A stretch of DNA of 64,000 nucleotides from the NCBI GenBank assembly GCA_963729795.1, contig CAVSPC010000016.1:564968-628967 (forward strand), given 5' to 3'. This DNA is from CAWBBA01 sp963729795 (lineage in GTDB: Bacteria > Desulfobacterota > Desulfomonilia > Desulfomonilales > Desulfomonilaceae). How positions within the stretch are numbered: position 1 is the first letter of the stretch; every line of letters starts with the position of its first letter. Made by a program: the position numbers and the translations under genes. Below are positions 41,618 to 50,823 of the stretch, in pieces. The notes under the pieces are model-generated. The model was not told the origin of the DNA, made no database searches, and saw only the letters and a list, made by a program, of their open reading frames with translations.

Positions 41618-41811
41618 CCTGAGCACCCCACCAACAGGAACTCTCCGTGGCGAGATCTCCATGTTTTGAGTTTTTCTGCTAGGCATGGTAACATTGTATT
41701 ACTTTACTGAAGGGGCACTTTGACCCCAGGCAATTAATGTTAACCGCGCAGTGCGGAACTGTGCATATTTTTTTCAGTAGTGCGAATTGGTTGATTTGGA
41801 GGCAATTGCTC

Positions 41812-42579
41812 ATGGGTGCGGGGGCGCTTAGCAATCTCTCGAATGACAAAAAATGTGTCTGTGAAGATTTGGGGGTAATCGACGTTTCCGACGCTGAGCG
41901 GCTGATGTCCGCATTGCAAGCCCTTCGTGTTTCGGGGAGTGTTCCAGACATATTGCTGTTCCTTGCACACCCGAAGACAGTTGCTGTGGGGTTACGGGAC
42001 AGGCGCGCCTGCAAGCCGAAGGATCTTCTGGTCAGCACGAAACGACTCCAAGGGGAAGGAATAGCCCTGGCACGCTCTCTACGCGGGGGGGGCATCACGT
42101 ATCATTGGCCCGGCCAGATAGTCTGCTATCCGGTGCTTTCTCTGTGTCCCGGCGAGAGAGACGTGCCTTTGTACATGCAAAAGCTCGAGCAAGTCTGTAT
42201 CGAAGCCATGCGTTGTTTCGATGTGGAGGCCAAACGTAGTCGGGAAAGCGCTGCACATGTGGGATTGTGGCTAGACGGAAAGAAACTTGTTTCTATGGGG
42301 GTTCGGATTAGTAACTGGGTGACAAGCTTCGGCTTTGCGCTGAACCTCGAAGGCGATCACGCCCCAGCTTGCTATGTAAGACCTTGTGGCCTCGAGGGAG
42401 TGAAGTTAACTACCCTCGAAGAGGTGCATGGCAAGGCTCCACCCCGTTCGTGGGTCATCGAAGCATTAACCAGGGGCTTCGTGAAGGTGTTCGGCCGGAC
42501 CGTGGAACGCATTCCGGCCGGTTGTGTGAACGGGATCTGTTCATCCGCTGAACGGGTCCGCGACTCAGTGACAGGATGA
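41812..42579 (+). CDS. lipB: LipB, octanoyl-[ACP]:protein octanoyltransferase
   Basis: The ATG at 41812 follows GGAGGC, and earlier in-frame codons are not conserved. The 255-residue protein holds the family motif RGGGITYHWPGQIVCYPVL, the lysine in DGKKLVSMGVRISNWVTSFG and the catalytic cysteine in YVRPCGLEGV. LipB moves octanoate from acyl carrier protein to the lipoyl domain of E2 (or GcvH), where LipA later inserts sulfur. The gene overlaps pdhA by 4 bases and so supplies lipoylation for the same operon's E2. lipA is not in the window. Confidence 0.95.
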   Translation: MGAGALSNLSNDKKCVCEDLGVIDVSDAERLMSALQALRVSGSVPDILLFLAHPKTVAVGLRDRRACKPKDLLVSTKRLQGEGIALARSLRGGGITYHWPGQIVCYPVLSLCPGERDVPLYMQKLEQVCIEAMRCFDVEAKRSRESAAHVGLWLDGKKLVSMGVRISNWVTSFGFALNLEGDHAPACYVRPCGLEGVKLTTLEEVHGKAPPRSWVIEALTRGFVKVFGRTVERIPAGCVNGICSSAERVRDSVTG

Positions 42580-43646
42580 CGCACATGGCAGAAAAAAAAT
42601 TGATTCAGGTAATGGACCCTGAAGGTCGCGTGGACGAGTCTGCGGTCAAAGAGATTTCCGAGTCGGAAATCAACAACATGTATCGTCTCATGGTTTTCAC
42701 GCGCCTCTGGAATTCAAAAGCATTGAGCCTTCAGCGCCAGGGACGGCTTGGAACCCTTGCTTCGGTACGAGGGCAGGAAGCATCGAATGTGGGCATGGGC
42801 TTGGCCCTGGGGCCAAAGGACTGGTTCTGTCCGGCGTTCCGTGAATACGGCGCCTTTTTCGCCAAAGGGGCCGATCCGGTGAGTATGTTCCAGCACTGGG
42901 GCGGTGACGACCGTGGAGCTAAACCGCCTTCCGACTCTAGGGTCTTGCCGGTATGCATTACTGTGGGGTCCCACCTTTGCCATGCCGCGGGGATAGCCTG
43001 GGGAGCCAAGATTCGTGGAGAACGAATTGCCGTGCTGTCCAGTTCGGGTGACGGCTCAACCTCTCAGGGGGATTTCCACGAAAGCTTGAACTTCGCTGGT
43101 GTTTTCGAACTTCCGGTCGTATTTGCAATTCAAAACAACCATTGGGCCATATCCGTTCCGGTAGAACACCAGACTGCGACTGAAACCCTTTCTGAAAAAG
43201 CATGTGCTTACAACATAGATGAGGCACGGGTTGATGGTAATGATGTCTTCGCCGTATACTTGACCGTGAAACGCTTGCTAGACAAGGCCAGGTCGGATTT
43301 TCGACCGGCGCTGGTGGAGTTGGTCACATATCGGATGGACGATCACACCACTTCGGACGACGCCAGCAGGTACCGCAAGGAAGAAATGCTGGCTCCGTGG
43401 CGGGAAGGGGATCCTATTGACAGGATGCGCAAATACTTAATGGCCGAGAGAGGGTGGGACGACAAGAAAGAAGAGAAATTGGTTACCGAATGCACGGAAG
43501 AGGTAGAGCAGGCCGTTCGCGATTTTGAGGCCCTAGAGCCGGCCCATCCAACTCACATATTTGATCATGAATACGCAGAAATGCCCTGGCATCTCCGGGA
43601 GCAGAAAGAAGAAATGCTTGATCATTTGGGCGAGTCCAAGAGGTGA
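42576..43646 (+). CDS. pdhA: Pyruvate dehydrogenase E1 alpha subunit
   Basis: The start overlaps the lipB stop (ATGA). The 356-residue protein contains the thiamine diphosphate motif GDGSTSQGDFHESLNFAGVF ending in FAIQNN. The phospholoop-like HTTSDDASRYR and an early RGQEASNVGMG segment also match. These identify a two-subunit (alpha2beta2) branched-chain/pyruvate-type E1. It decarboxylates pyruvate and transfers the acetyl group to the E2 lipoyl group. The full operon with E2 and E3 supports pyruvate, though a branched-chain oxo acid role cannot be excluded from E1 alone. Confidence 0.94.
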   Translation: MTHMAEKKLIQVMDPEGRVDESAVKEISESEINNMYRLMVFTRLWNSKALSLQRQGRLGTLASVRGQEASNVGMGLALGPKDWFCPAFREYGAFFAKGADPVSMFQHWGGDDRGAKPPSDSRVLPVCITVGSHLCHAAGIAWGAKIRGERIAVLSSSGDGSTSQGDFHESLNFAGVFELPVVFAIQNNHWAISVPVEHQTATETLSEKACAYNIDEARVDGNDVFAVYLTVKRLLDKARSDFRPALVELVTYRMDDHTTSDDASRYRKEEMLAPWREGDPIDRMRKYLMAERGWDDKKEEKLVTECTEEVEQAVRDFEALEPAHPTHIFDHEYAEMPWHLREQKEEMLDHLGESKR

Positions 43647-43649
43647 ATC

Positions 43650-44630
43650 ATGGCGCGTTTATCAATGGTTGAAGCCATCAACCGCACTTTGCACGAGCTT
43701 ATGGACAAGGACGAGAGAATTGTCGTCATGGGCGAGGACGTGGCGGTGGATGGGGGCGTTTTCAGAGCCACAGTGGGGCTCCTTGACAAGTTCGGCTCTG
43801 CGCGGGTTATTGACACACCCCTGGCGGAGAGCACCATAGTCGGCACAGCAATAGGAATGGCAATTTATGGGATGCGCCCCGTTGCTGAGATCCAGTTTGA
43901 GGGATTCATCTTTAAGAGCTACGACCAAATTTACAGCCATGCGTCCAGAATGCGCAAGCGCTCTCAGGGTCTGTACGAGGTTCCGCTCGTCATTCGAGCC
44001 CCTTATGGCGCGGGGGTCAGGGCACTCGAGCATCACTCCGACGCTCCGGAGGTTCTTTTTGCCCATCTCCCCGGTCTGAAAGTGGTTATCCCCTCCACAC
44101 CTTCGGACGCCAAAGGACTTCTGACCTCTGCGATTGAAGATCCGGATCCAGTCATTTTTTTCGAGCCCAAACGCCTTTACCGTCTTTTCAAGGGAGAAGT
44201 TCCGGATGGAGAACATCGCGTTCCGATTGGAGAGGCCAGAATTGCCCGGGAAGGCAAAGACATATCGATCATCACGTATGGCGGGATGGTGTCGGTCTGT
44301 GAAAGAGCGGCTCAACATGTAGAAAAGGAAGGGGTTGACGCCGAAGTAGTTGATCTGCGGACGGTTTGGCCGTTTGATATTGATGTGATTACTTCTTCAG
44401 TGAAGAAAACCGGACGCCTGGTAATCGTTCACGAGGCCCCGCGCTCATTCGGTGTCGGCGCGGAAATATCCGCACAGGTGGGCGAGCGATGCCTCCTATC
44501 TCTTTTGGCGCCGATAAAACGTGTAACTGGATACGATGTTGTAGCGCCGTTGTCCAAGCTCGAAGAGTATAACTATCCCGACTCCGAACGAGTTGTAAGG
44601 GCAATCCACGACACCATGGAATTTGAGTAA
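43650..44630 (+). CDS. pdhB: Pyruvate dehydrogenase E1 beta subunit
   Basis: It starts 3 bases after pdhA. The 326-residue protein matches E1 beta: VMGEDVAVDGGVFRATVGLLDKFG, DTPLAESTIVGTAIGMA, PYGAGVRALEHHSDAPE and a C-terminal transketolase domain with VVDLRTVWPFD. It pairs with E1 alpha to form the active site. It is followed by pdhC after 28 bases. Confidence 0.95.
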   Translation: MARLSMVEAINRTLHELMDKDERIVVMGEDVAVDGGVFRATVGLLDKFGSARVIDTPLAESTIVGTAIGMAIYGMRPVAEIQFEGFIFKSYDQIYSHASRMRKRSQGLYEVPLVIRAPYGAGVRALEHHSDAPEVLFAHLPGLKVVIPSTPSDAKGLLTSAIEDPDPVIFFEPKRLYRLFKGEVPDGEHRVPIGEARIAREGKDISIITYGGMVSVCERAAQHVEKEGVDAEVVDLRTVWPFDIDVITSSVKKTGRLVIVHEAPRSFGVGAEISAQVGERCLLSLLAPIKRVTGYDVVAPLSKLEEYNYPDSERVVRAIHDTMEFE

Positions 44631-44658
44631 TTATTAAGGTTCAGGGAGGATCTTGCTT

Positions 44659-46044
44659 ATGAGAAATGTATTCAGGCTTCCCGATGTAGGGGAAGGAATT
44701 TCTGAAGCGGAAATCGTCGAGTACCTGGTTAAGGTGGGTGACAATGTCAAGGCAGATCAGCCCGTTGTTCGCATAGAAACTGACAAGGCAGTGGTGGAAC
44801 TTCCTGCGCCCGTAACAGGGAAGGTCGTGGAAATCCCCAATGAGCCGGGGAGCACCGTTCAGGTGGGGGACCCGTTACTGATAATCGAGACCGAGGCTGA
44901 AGCCAAGAAAGGTAAGGCTGAAGCCGAGGAGCGCCCCAAACCTGGCCGCAAGGAGGAAAAGGAAGAGGCTGAGGAGGAAGCGGAGCCGAAGTCGAAAAAG
45001 AAGGAAGCTGAAGAAGAAGCTGAGGCCAAAAGAGAAAAGAAGGAGGCCGAGGAAAAACCGGAGCCCAAGCGTGAAATCGCTAAGACTGAGGAGCGGGAGG
45101 AGGAGCCTTCGAAAGAAGCCCCTGAAGCCCCGCGAGTCCTGGCGACACCGCACACCAGGCGCCTTGCACGCGAACTCAAAGTCGATATAAGCACTGTGAA
45201 AGGTTCAGGCTCGCACGGCCGCATTACGGACGATGACGTGCGAAAGGCCGCTGAAAAGGCGCCATCTCCACGGCCCAAGGGTCCCACTGCCGCAGCAATT
45301 CAGGCCCCTGCAACCGCGGGCTTTGATTTCGAAAAATACGGCCCCACCAGACGCGTCCCGTTAAAAGGCGTACGCAAGCGTATTGCTGAGGTTATGGTGC
45401 GATCCGTATCAACTGTTCCCCATGTTACGCATTTTGACAAAGCCGACGTGACGGAACTACTCGAGGTGGTGGAGCACGAGCGGACCTTGGCCGAACGTCG
45501 CGGCATCAAGCTTACCATCCTTTCATTTTTGGCCAAGGCGTGCACCGCAGCGCTCAAGGAGCACCCAGCGGTAAATTGTTCGCTGGATGAGGAGACGGGC
45601 GAGCTAGTTTACAAGGACTACTATCATATTGGTTTTGCCACGGATACTGAGGCAGGTTTGATGGTTCCGGTGGTGCGCGATGTGGACAAGAAGTCGATAC
45701 TGCAAATAGCTGAAAATTTACAAGAATTGAGCCGAAATGCACGGGACAGAACCATAGAGTTGGAGAGTTTGCGCGGAGGTACGTTCACGATCACCAATGT
45801 CGGCGCCATCGGTGGCAACTGGGCAACGCCAATCATACTGCACCCGCAAGTCGCAATCCTTTGCTCACTGCGAGCCGCTCCCAAGCCTGTAGTACGTGAC
45901 GGCCAAGTGGTCATCCGTACCATGATGCCGTTGACGCTTTCCTTCGATCACCGAGTGCTCGATGGGGCCACGGCCGGCCGTTTTGTCAATTTCGTCATAG
46001 ACCTGCTCGAAGACCCCCTGCGCATGCTGGTGGACGTGGCTTAA
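44659..46044 (+). CDS. pdhC: Dihydrolipoamide acetyltransferase (E2) of pyruvate dehydrogenase
   Basis: The ATG at 44659 follows GGGAGGA. Residues 1-78 are a single lipoyl domain with the lipoylated Lys in ETDKAVVEL (K43). Residues about 80-165 are an unusually charged linker almost entirely of Glu, Lys and Ala. Residues about 165-215 form the E1/E3-binding domain (TPHTRRLARELKVDISTVKGSG). The catalytic domain ends with SFDHRVLDGATAGRFV (HxxxDG). The Glu/Lys linker differs from the Pro/Ala linkers of many E2 proteins and may form a rigid helix. The protein forms the core of the complex, handing acetyl groups to CoA. Confidence 0.96.
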   Translation: MRNVFRLPDVGEGISEAEIVEYLVKVGDNVKADQPVVRIETDKAVVELPAPVTGKVVEIPNEPGSTVQVGDPLLIIETEAEAKKGKAEAEERPKPGRKEEKEEAEEEAEPKSKKKEAEEEAEAKREKKEAEEKPEPKREIAKTEEREEEPSKEAPEAPRVLATPHTRRLARELKVDISTVKGSGSHGRITDDDVRKAAEKAPSPRPKGPTAAAIQAPATAGFDFEKYGPTRRVPLKGVRKRIAEVMVRSVSTVPHVTHFDKADVTELLEVVEHERTLAERRGIKLTILSFLAKACTAALKEHPAVNCSLDEETGELVYKDYYHIGFATDTEAGLMVPVVRDVDKKSILQIAENLQELSRNARDRTIELESLRGGTFTITNVGAIGGNWATPIILHPQVAILCSLRAAPKPVVRDGQVVIRTMMPLTLSFDHRVLDGATAGRFVNFVIDLLEDPLRMLVDVA

Positions 46045-46107
46045 CGGCGTCACGGGTGAAATTTGCGCTTTTGCGCGAAATTGTTACATTTTTGAGGAGG
46101 AACTATC

Positions 46108-47526
46108 ATGGTGGTAGGTGATTTCGCCCAGGGCACGGAGGTTGCCGTGATCGGTAGCGGTCCGGGAGGCTATGTTGCCGCTATCCGGGCCGCCCAGCTA
46201 GGCCTGGAGGTGACTCTGGTCGAAAAGGGGGTCGTGGGCGGGGTTTGTCTCAACATCGGCTGCATTCCTTCGAAGGCTTTGATATATGTGGCGGATCTGA
46301 AAGATCGTATCGAACATGCCGATAAAATTGGGTTGATCACTGAAACTGTCAAGGTGGACATTCCAAAGCTGGTGAAATGGAAGAACGGGGTCGTCGAGAA
46401 ACTCCGCAAGGGTGTAGAGTCCCTCCTTTCCCAACATAAAGTCGCAGTAGTCGAAGGCACGGCGCATCTTACCGGAGATCGGTCTTTCACAGTGGAAGGA
46501 CCGGACGGTGTGCACCGCTTCGAGTTCCAACATGCCATTCTGGCCACAGGCTCATCACCCGCTCAACTTCCCGGCATCCCTCATGATGGTAAGATCGTCA
46601 TTGATTCAACGGATGCCCTGGAACCGCACGATATTCCTCGTCGGCTCATAGTAGTTGGGGCGGGCGCAGTGGGGCTCGAACTGGGCATGCTGTACGCGAA
46701 GTTGGGGACGGAAGTAACGATGCTGGATAGTGCAGACAAGCTGCTTCCCACAGTGGATCCCCAAATTAGCAGGGTCATCGAGCGGGCGCTCAAGAGGCTC
46801 AACGTGAAGCTGGTATTGGGAGCGAAGGTTAAGGAGCTGAAAAAAGCGGATTCCGGGGCGGAATTGCACTACAGCACCTCAAAGGGAGAGCAATCCTCGG
46901 AGGCGGATCAGATCCTTGTGGGAATCGGCCGGCGGCCCAATACAAGTGACCTGGGAATAGAGAAGGCGGGGGTCAAGCTTGACTCAAGAGGATTTGTTGA
47001 AGTCGACGAGCGCATGGAGACATCAGTCTCAGGCATATTTGCTATCGGAGATATGGTCGCTGGACAAATGTTGGCCCACAAAGCTATGTACCAGGGTAAG
47101 GTGGCGGCGGAGGTGATTGCCGGGCAGCCCGCGGCATTTGAAGGAGTAGAGGTCCCCGGAGTAATCTTCAGCGATCCGGAGATTGCCACCGTAGGGTTGA
47201 CCGAGCAGGAAGCTGAGGCGAAGAATATCAAGGTAAAGACAGGAGTCTTTCCTTTTAAGGCATCAGGCAGAGCCATGACTATGGGAGAAGAGAGCTACGG
47301 CTTCAGCAAGGTAGTGTCTGATGCGGAAACCGGCACCGTGCTAGGCGTACATATTGTGGGTCCGCATGCCTCAGACCTCATCTCGGAGGGGTGCTTGGCG
47401 GTCGCGTCCGTGTCCCATGTGGACGACCTAACACTGACCATTCATCCTCACCCCACACTCCCCGAAAGCATAGAAGAAGCCGCAGAGCAAGTAGAACACA
47501 GGGCGATCCATATCTTCAGCCCATAG
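46108..47526 (+). CDS. lpdA: Dihydrolipoamide dehydrogenase (E3)
   Basis: The 472-residue flavoprotein has GSGPGGYVAAIRAAQLG (FAD), the redox disulfide CLNIGC (C47, C52), GAGAVGLELGMLYAKLGTEV (NAD) and a C-terminal dimer domain with HPHPTLPES (catalytic His-Glu). GAGGAGG lies about 9 bases before the ATG. It reoxidises the E2 dihydrolipoyl group and makes NADH. It completes the lipB-pdhABC-lpdA operon. Confidence 0.96.
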   Translation: MVVGDFAQGTEVAVIGSGPGGYVAAIRAAQLGLEVTLVEKGVVGGVCLNIGCIPSKALIYVADLKDRIEHADKIGLITETVKVDIPKLVKWKNGVVEKLRKGVESLLSQHKVAVVEGTAHLTGDRSFTVEGPDGVHRFEFQHAILATGSSPAQLPGIPHDGKIVIDSTDALEPHDIPRRLIVVGAGAVGLELGMLYAKLGTEVTMLDSADKLLPTVDPQISRVIERALKRLNVKLVLGAKVKELKKADSGAELHYSTSKGEQSSEADQILVGIGRRPNTSDLGIEKAGVKLDSRGFVEVDERMETSVSGIFAIGDMVAGQMLAHKAMYQGKVAAEVIAGQPAAFEGVEVPGVIFSDPEIATVGLTEQEAEAKNIKVKTGVFPFKASGRAMTMGEESYGFSKVVSDAETGTVLGVHIVGPHASDLISEGCLAVASVSHVDDLTLTIHPHPTLPESIEEAAEQVEHRAIHIFSP

Positions 47527-47558
47527 ATAATGGCGTGGCATAGCCGGAGGAAAGTTTC

Positions 47559-48218
47559 ATGAGAATTTCAGTCAGTGTGCCCATCATACTCGTCCTTTTC
47601 TTGAGTTGCGCTGCTTCGGTCCGGGTTTTCGGGGCGCCCTTGGACGAACGGCTGTTGGACGCGGTCAGAGCTGGGGAGGCCAATAAAGTCGAGGAACTCC
47701 TGTCAAAAGGCGCCAATGTAAACATCAAGGACGATGATGGCTTCACCCCATTGATAGAGGGTTCGATTGAAGGAAATACGGAGGTAGTCAAACTCCTTCT
47801 CGCAAAGGGGGCTGATGTCAATGCCAAGAATGAAGACGGCGACACTGCTCTTATTGCAGCCGCTTTCGCTGGGCACACCGAGCTTATAAGGGTGCTGTTG
47901 GACAAAGGGGCGGATGTCAATGCAACCAACAAAGACGGCGTATCGGCTCTGTTCGGCGCGGCATTCGAAGGTCGGCCGGAGGTTGTGAAACTTCTGCTGG
48001 ATAGGGGAGCGGATGTCAATGCTCAGGAAAGTAGAAACGGTGCTACACCCTTAATAGTAGCAGCCTTCGAAGGACATAGGGAGGTGATCGAACAGCTTCT
48101 TGCTAAAGGGGCGAATATCAATGCAAAGGACAATGAAGGAAACACCCCTCTGAGTTTGGCCACGACCAGAAGCAACACGGCTGTTGCGGAATTATTGAAA
48201 GCTCGTGGAGCCAAGTGA
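47559..48218 (+). CDS. Exported ankyrin-repeat protein
   Basis: The 219-residue protein has a signal peptide (about residues 1-25, ending VFGA) and then six ankyrin repeats (LDAVRAGEANKVEELLSKGANVN onward) without other domains. It would be a periplasmic binding scaffold. It starts 33 bases after lpdA on the same strand, so it may share the operon, but no functional link to pyruvate dehydrogenase is apparent. Confidence 0.9.
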   Translation: MRISVSVPIILVLFLSCAASVRVFGAPLDERLLDAVRAGEANKVEELLSKGANVNIKDDDGFTPLIEGSIEGNTEVVKLLLAKGADVNAKNEDGDTALIAAAFAGHTELIRVLLDKGADVNATNKDGVSALFGAAFEGRPEVVKLLLDRGADVNAQESRNGATPLIVAAFEGHREVIEQLLAKGANINAKDNEGNTPLSLATTRSNTAVAELLKARGAK

Positions 48219-48620
48219 AGCCGACATCGGCGATGATCTTGAATGCCCAAGTATTTCGATTAATAAATTTGATCGCGCATTTTGACTGTAGGGATTGCTT
48301 TTGCGCGGGCCGTGATAATTCCTACATGTGTTGTTAACGTAGCGAAGTTATCTCCTCTTCGGTCCAAGGTCCGAACCTCACCGGACTGGTTGAACGGAGT
48401 GGGAAGTCTTTACATTACGTAAATAAATTTGACATTCCCCTCGGCCCAATAGGAGACCGGCAATAGGTCGCCCGGAGCTTTTGACGCTCCCGGTCAAGTT
48501 GGTTCTTCTGCTTACGCATCCCACTCTTTGGCACGTAGTTTGCTTTACTTGGTTAATGCTTCGGACTCGTGGTGACATATTAGCCGCCGATATGTCAGGA
48601 AAAGCCGGCGGGAGGATAAG
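48219..48620. other. Intergenic region before phoU with one weak hairpin
   Basis: About 400 bases without a supported gene. TGTAGGGATT (48287-48296) and AATTCCTACA (48317-48326) form a 10-bp stem with one mismatch, a possible end signal for the ankyrin gene, without a T-tract. The phoU promoter is not clear. Confidence 0.4.
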
Positions 48621-49319
48621 ATGAGCAACGATGTGCGCCGGAGGCTCCTCAGAAAGATAGAAAAGTTAAATAGCCGGCTACTTGCGCTGGGAGCACAAGT
48701 GGAAGAGAGTGTCTACCTTGCGGTAAAGGCAATCGATCGCAGAGATGCAGACATGGCCGCGAAAGTTATTGACGGTGACCTTGATATAGACCGCGAAGAA
48801 GTTGACTTGGAAGAGGAATGCCTCGAGATTCTTGCTCTACATCAACCCGTAGCTATCGACTTGAGACACATTGTGGCCGTGCTCAAAATAAACAAAGACC
48901 TTGAGAGGGCAGGGGATCTGGCGGTTAACATAGCGGAGACCGCGATTGATCTCAGCGGAAGGTCAACAATGAGTGTGCCCAAAGACTACTTTGTTATGGC
49001 GCAACAGACCCGGGGCATGTTGAAAAAGAGCCTAGACGCATTCGTAAATGTGTCTGCAGAAACTGCGTACGATGTGCTGGCGCAGGATGACGAAGTGGAT
49101 CGTAAGAAACATGCTCTGCACCGGCAATTTGTAGAAAGATTGTCGGAAGAACCGAATCTGATTCAGCCATTGATACACTTATTTTTGGTTTCCAGGCACC
49201 TCGAGCGCATAGCGGACTTGGCGACCAATATTGCGGAAGAGGTCATTTACGTGGTGACCGGAGAAATCGTACGACATGGAGTGGATCAAGGCTATATGGC
49301 CCACGAGGGTTTCCGTTGA
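48621..49319 (+). CDS. phoU: PhoU-family phosphate regulation protein
   Basis: The 232-residue all-helical protein has two PhoU repeats, each with an E/DxxxD-type metal pocket (IDGDLDIDREEVDLEEECLEILALHQP and the DDEVDRKKHALHRQFVERL copy). It also has the typical AVLKINKDLERAGDLAVNIAE. PhoU connects the Pst transporter with PhoR and dampens phosphate uptake. No pst or phoBR genes are adjacent. It is a stand-alone copy with GGAGGATAAG upstream. Confidence 0.94.
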   Translation: MSNDVRRRLLRKIEKLNSRLLALGAQVEESVYLAVKAIDRRDADMAAKVIDGDLDIDREEVDLEEECLEILALHQPVAIDLRHIVAVLKINKDLERAGDLAVNIAETAIDLSGRSTMSVPKDYFVMAQQTRGMLKKSLDAFVNVSAETAYDVLAQDDEVDRKKHALHRQFVERLSEEPNLIQPLIHLFLVSRHLERIADLATNIAEEVIYVVTGEIVRHGVDQGYMAHEGFR

Positions 49320-49674
49320 ATCGGCGTATGTGCCCTCATATTTGGGTTTGCGAGACTAGGAGACTGTTGCGTAATCCCGCGTCCCGCGGGACTTTCCCGA
49401 ATTCGTGGCACGATGGCGTCTAGTGCAATGGGATCTCTCGGAGGCTGCCACGGAAAAAACTTAGTATGTCAGCCTCCTAGGAGCCGGGGAGAGGTAACGG
49501 AACAATGGGAGGAACCTACGCGTAGCACGATGGCGCCGACGAGTGAGGTTGCGCGACAGGCTCCTAGGCTTTTGTCTCCTCCCATGTTCGAGAAGGCAGA
49601 ACCAAAAGGAATTTCGGCCCCAAAGAACTCCCGGTCCAAGCATCTTCGTCACGTGTCTAACGGGCGCGGGCTGG
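49320..49674. other. Repeat-rich intergenic region after phoU
   Basis: About 355 bases without a supported gene. GTAATCCCGCGTCCCGCGGG at 49371-49390 forms a small palindrome, and GCACGATGGCG recurs at about 49409 and 49527. This looks like degraded repeat DNA rather than coding. Confidence 0.4.
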
Positions 49675-50070
49675 TCAGCTTGCCTTGCGCTTGCCCGTGA
49701 CGAGCTTTCTGGAGGACCTTGTTTTGCGGTAAGCAGGTTTCTTTGCCGTCTTACGCTTGCTTTTACCTAATGCGTATTTTCTGGAGGTCGTTTTTTTGTG
49801 GCGTGCAAGCTTCTTTGATCTGGTGAGTTTGTGGTGGGCGGATTTTACTTTTGAAGACTTTTTCTTGACGGTCGGCTTGTTTTCTGTTGAGGCTTTTTTA
49901 TCACGGGCTCGAAGGAGTTTGACGAGACTATCGGTCGGAGTCAATTTGTGCTGCTTGAGCTTGTGAGAAGGTTTCGTCTTCACCTGAGGTTGGCTGGCGA
50001 ACGAGCCTTCGGCAATAAACGCGACAAATCCCAAAGCCAGAAACGTCCCTAATAACAGAATCCTTGGCAT
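49675..50070 (-). CDS. Lysine-rich exported protein
   Basis: The ATG at 50070 has GGAG upstream; an earlier GTG start adds five residues. Residues 1-26 are a signal peptide (ILLLGTFLALGFVAFIAEG, SFASQ). The mature 105 residues are extremely basic with short KK, RK, HKK and TRS words (KLKQHK, KLTRSKK, RKTRSS), no Cys and no hydrophobic core. It resembles histone-H1-like or polycation proteins, and binding to nucleic acid, lipopolysaccharide or acidic polymers at the envelope is possible. No family is recognised. Confidence 0.65.
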   Translation of the reverse strand: MPRILLLGTFLALGFVAFIAEGSFASQPQVKTKPSHKLKQHKLTPTDSLVKLLRARDKKASTENKPTVKKKSSKVKSAHHKLTRSKKLARHKKTTSRKYALGKSKRKTAKKPAYRKTRSSRKLVTGKRKAS

Positions 50071-50151
50071 TACACTATGCTCCACGGTTTTATGATTTAG
50101 CCAACCTTACCTAAATTAAGGGGATTTGTCAAGATGATGGTAAAATTAACA

Positions 50152-50619
50152 TCATGGACCGGTTATCTCAGAAAGTCGGGGCACTGACAAGGCTATGGCC
50201 AAGATAATAACTGCAATAACGGAAATGATTACGAGGATGTCCGGAAGCACTGAAAAGACGGCTTCTCCTCTGTTGATGTGTCTTCTTGTCCTTAGAAACC
50301 GGACACCCGACATCAGCATCGCCACTCCAGCCAGGAAGAATGTGAAGAGACTGAGATAGATGGCGTGAGGAGAGGCTTTCAGATGCGTCGTTTGGCCGCC
50401 GAGTTGTAGGAGGTGCTTCAGGAAAATGTCGAAGCGTTCAATGACAAAACCAAATGCGAGTAGCGCAATGCTGGTCCGAGACCATGCCAAGAAGGTTCGC
50501 TCGTTGGCCATGTGGCTCCGTTGCCACGCCAGAAATATACGATCATCGCTCATTACGTCGGGAGGTTTTGGTTGTCTGATGCGGATTCCGATGCCGCCGT
50601 CAGGCCCGTTCTTCATCAT
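50152..50619 (-). CDS. DUF202 membrane protein (YidH-like)
   Basis: GGAGGAATTTCT precedes the ATG at 50619. The 155-residue protein has the family motif ANERTFLAWSRTSIALLAFG and three transmembrane helices (about 45-65, 85-105 and 125-148). The function of DUF202 proteins is poorly known. It is divergent from the kinase gene cluster that starts at 50824. Confidence 0.9.
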   Translation of the reverse strand: MMKNGPDGGIGIRIRQPKPPDVMSDDRIFLAWQRSHMANERTFLAWSRTSIALLAFGFVIERFDIFLKHLLQLGGQTTHLKASPHAIYLSLFTFFLAGVAMLMSGVRFLRTRRHINRGEAVFSVLPDILVIISVIAVIILAIALSVPRLSEITGP

Positions 50620-50823
50620 AGAAATTCCTCCGGCAGGTGAGGTGACATTTCATCCCGGGTATCCAAGGTCTTAATTGCAGCGTTTTGCGTTGATGTCAAC
50701 CGGTATCGTGTCGTGTGGACGGAGAGCCGCTGGTTGTTTTCCGAATCACCACCATGCGACGATCGCTCACAAGGCAGTGACGAACGATCCCCTTACATTA
50801 CGGCAAGCTCTCCGAGGAAATGA

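Noticed and set aside
49413..49700. Plus-strand frame after phoU
   Set aside because: Lies in repeat-rich DNA and overlaps the Lys-rich exported gene on the other strand.
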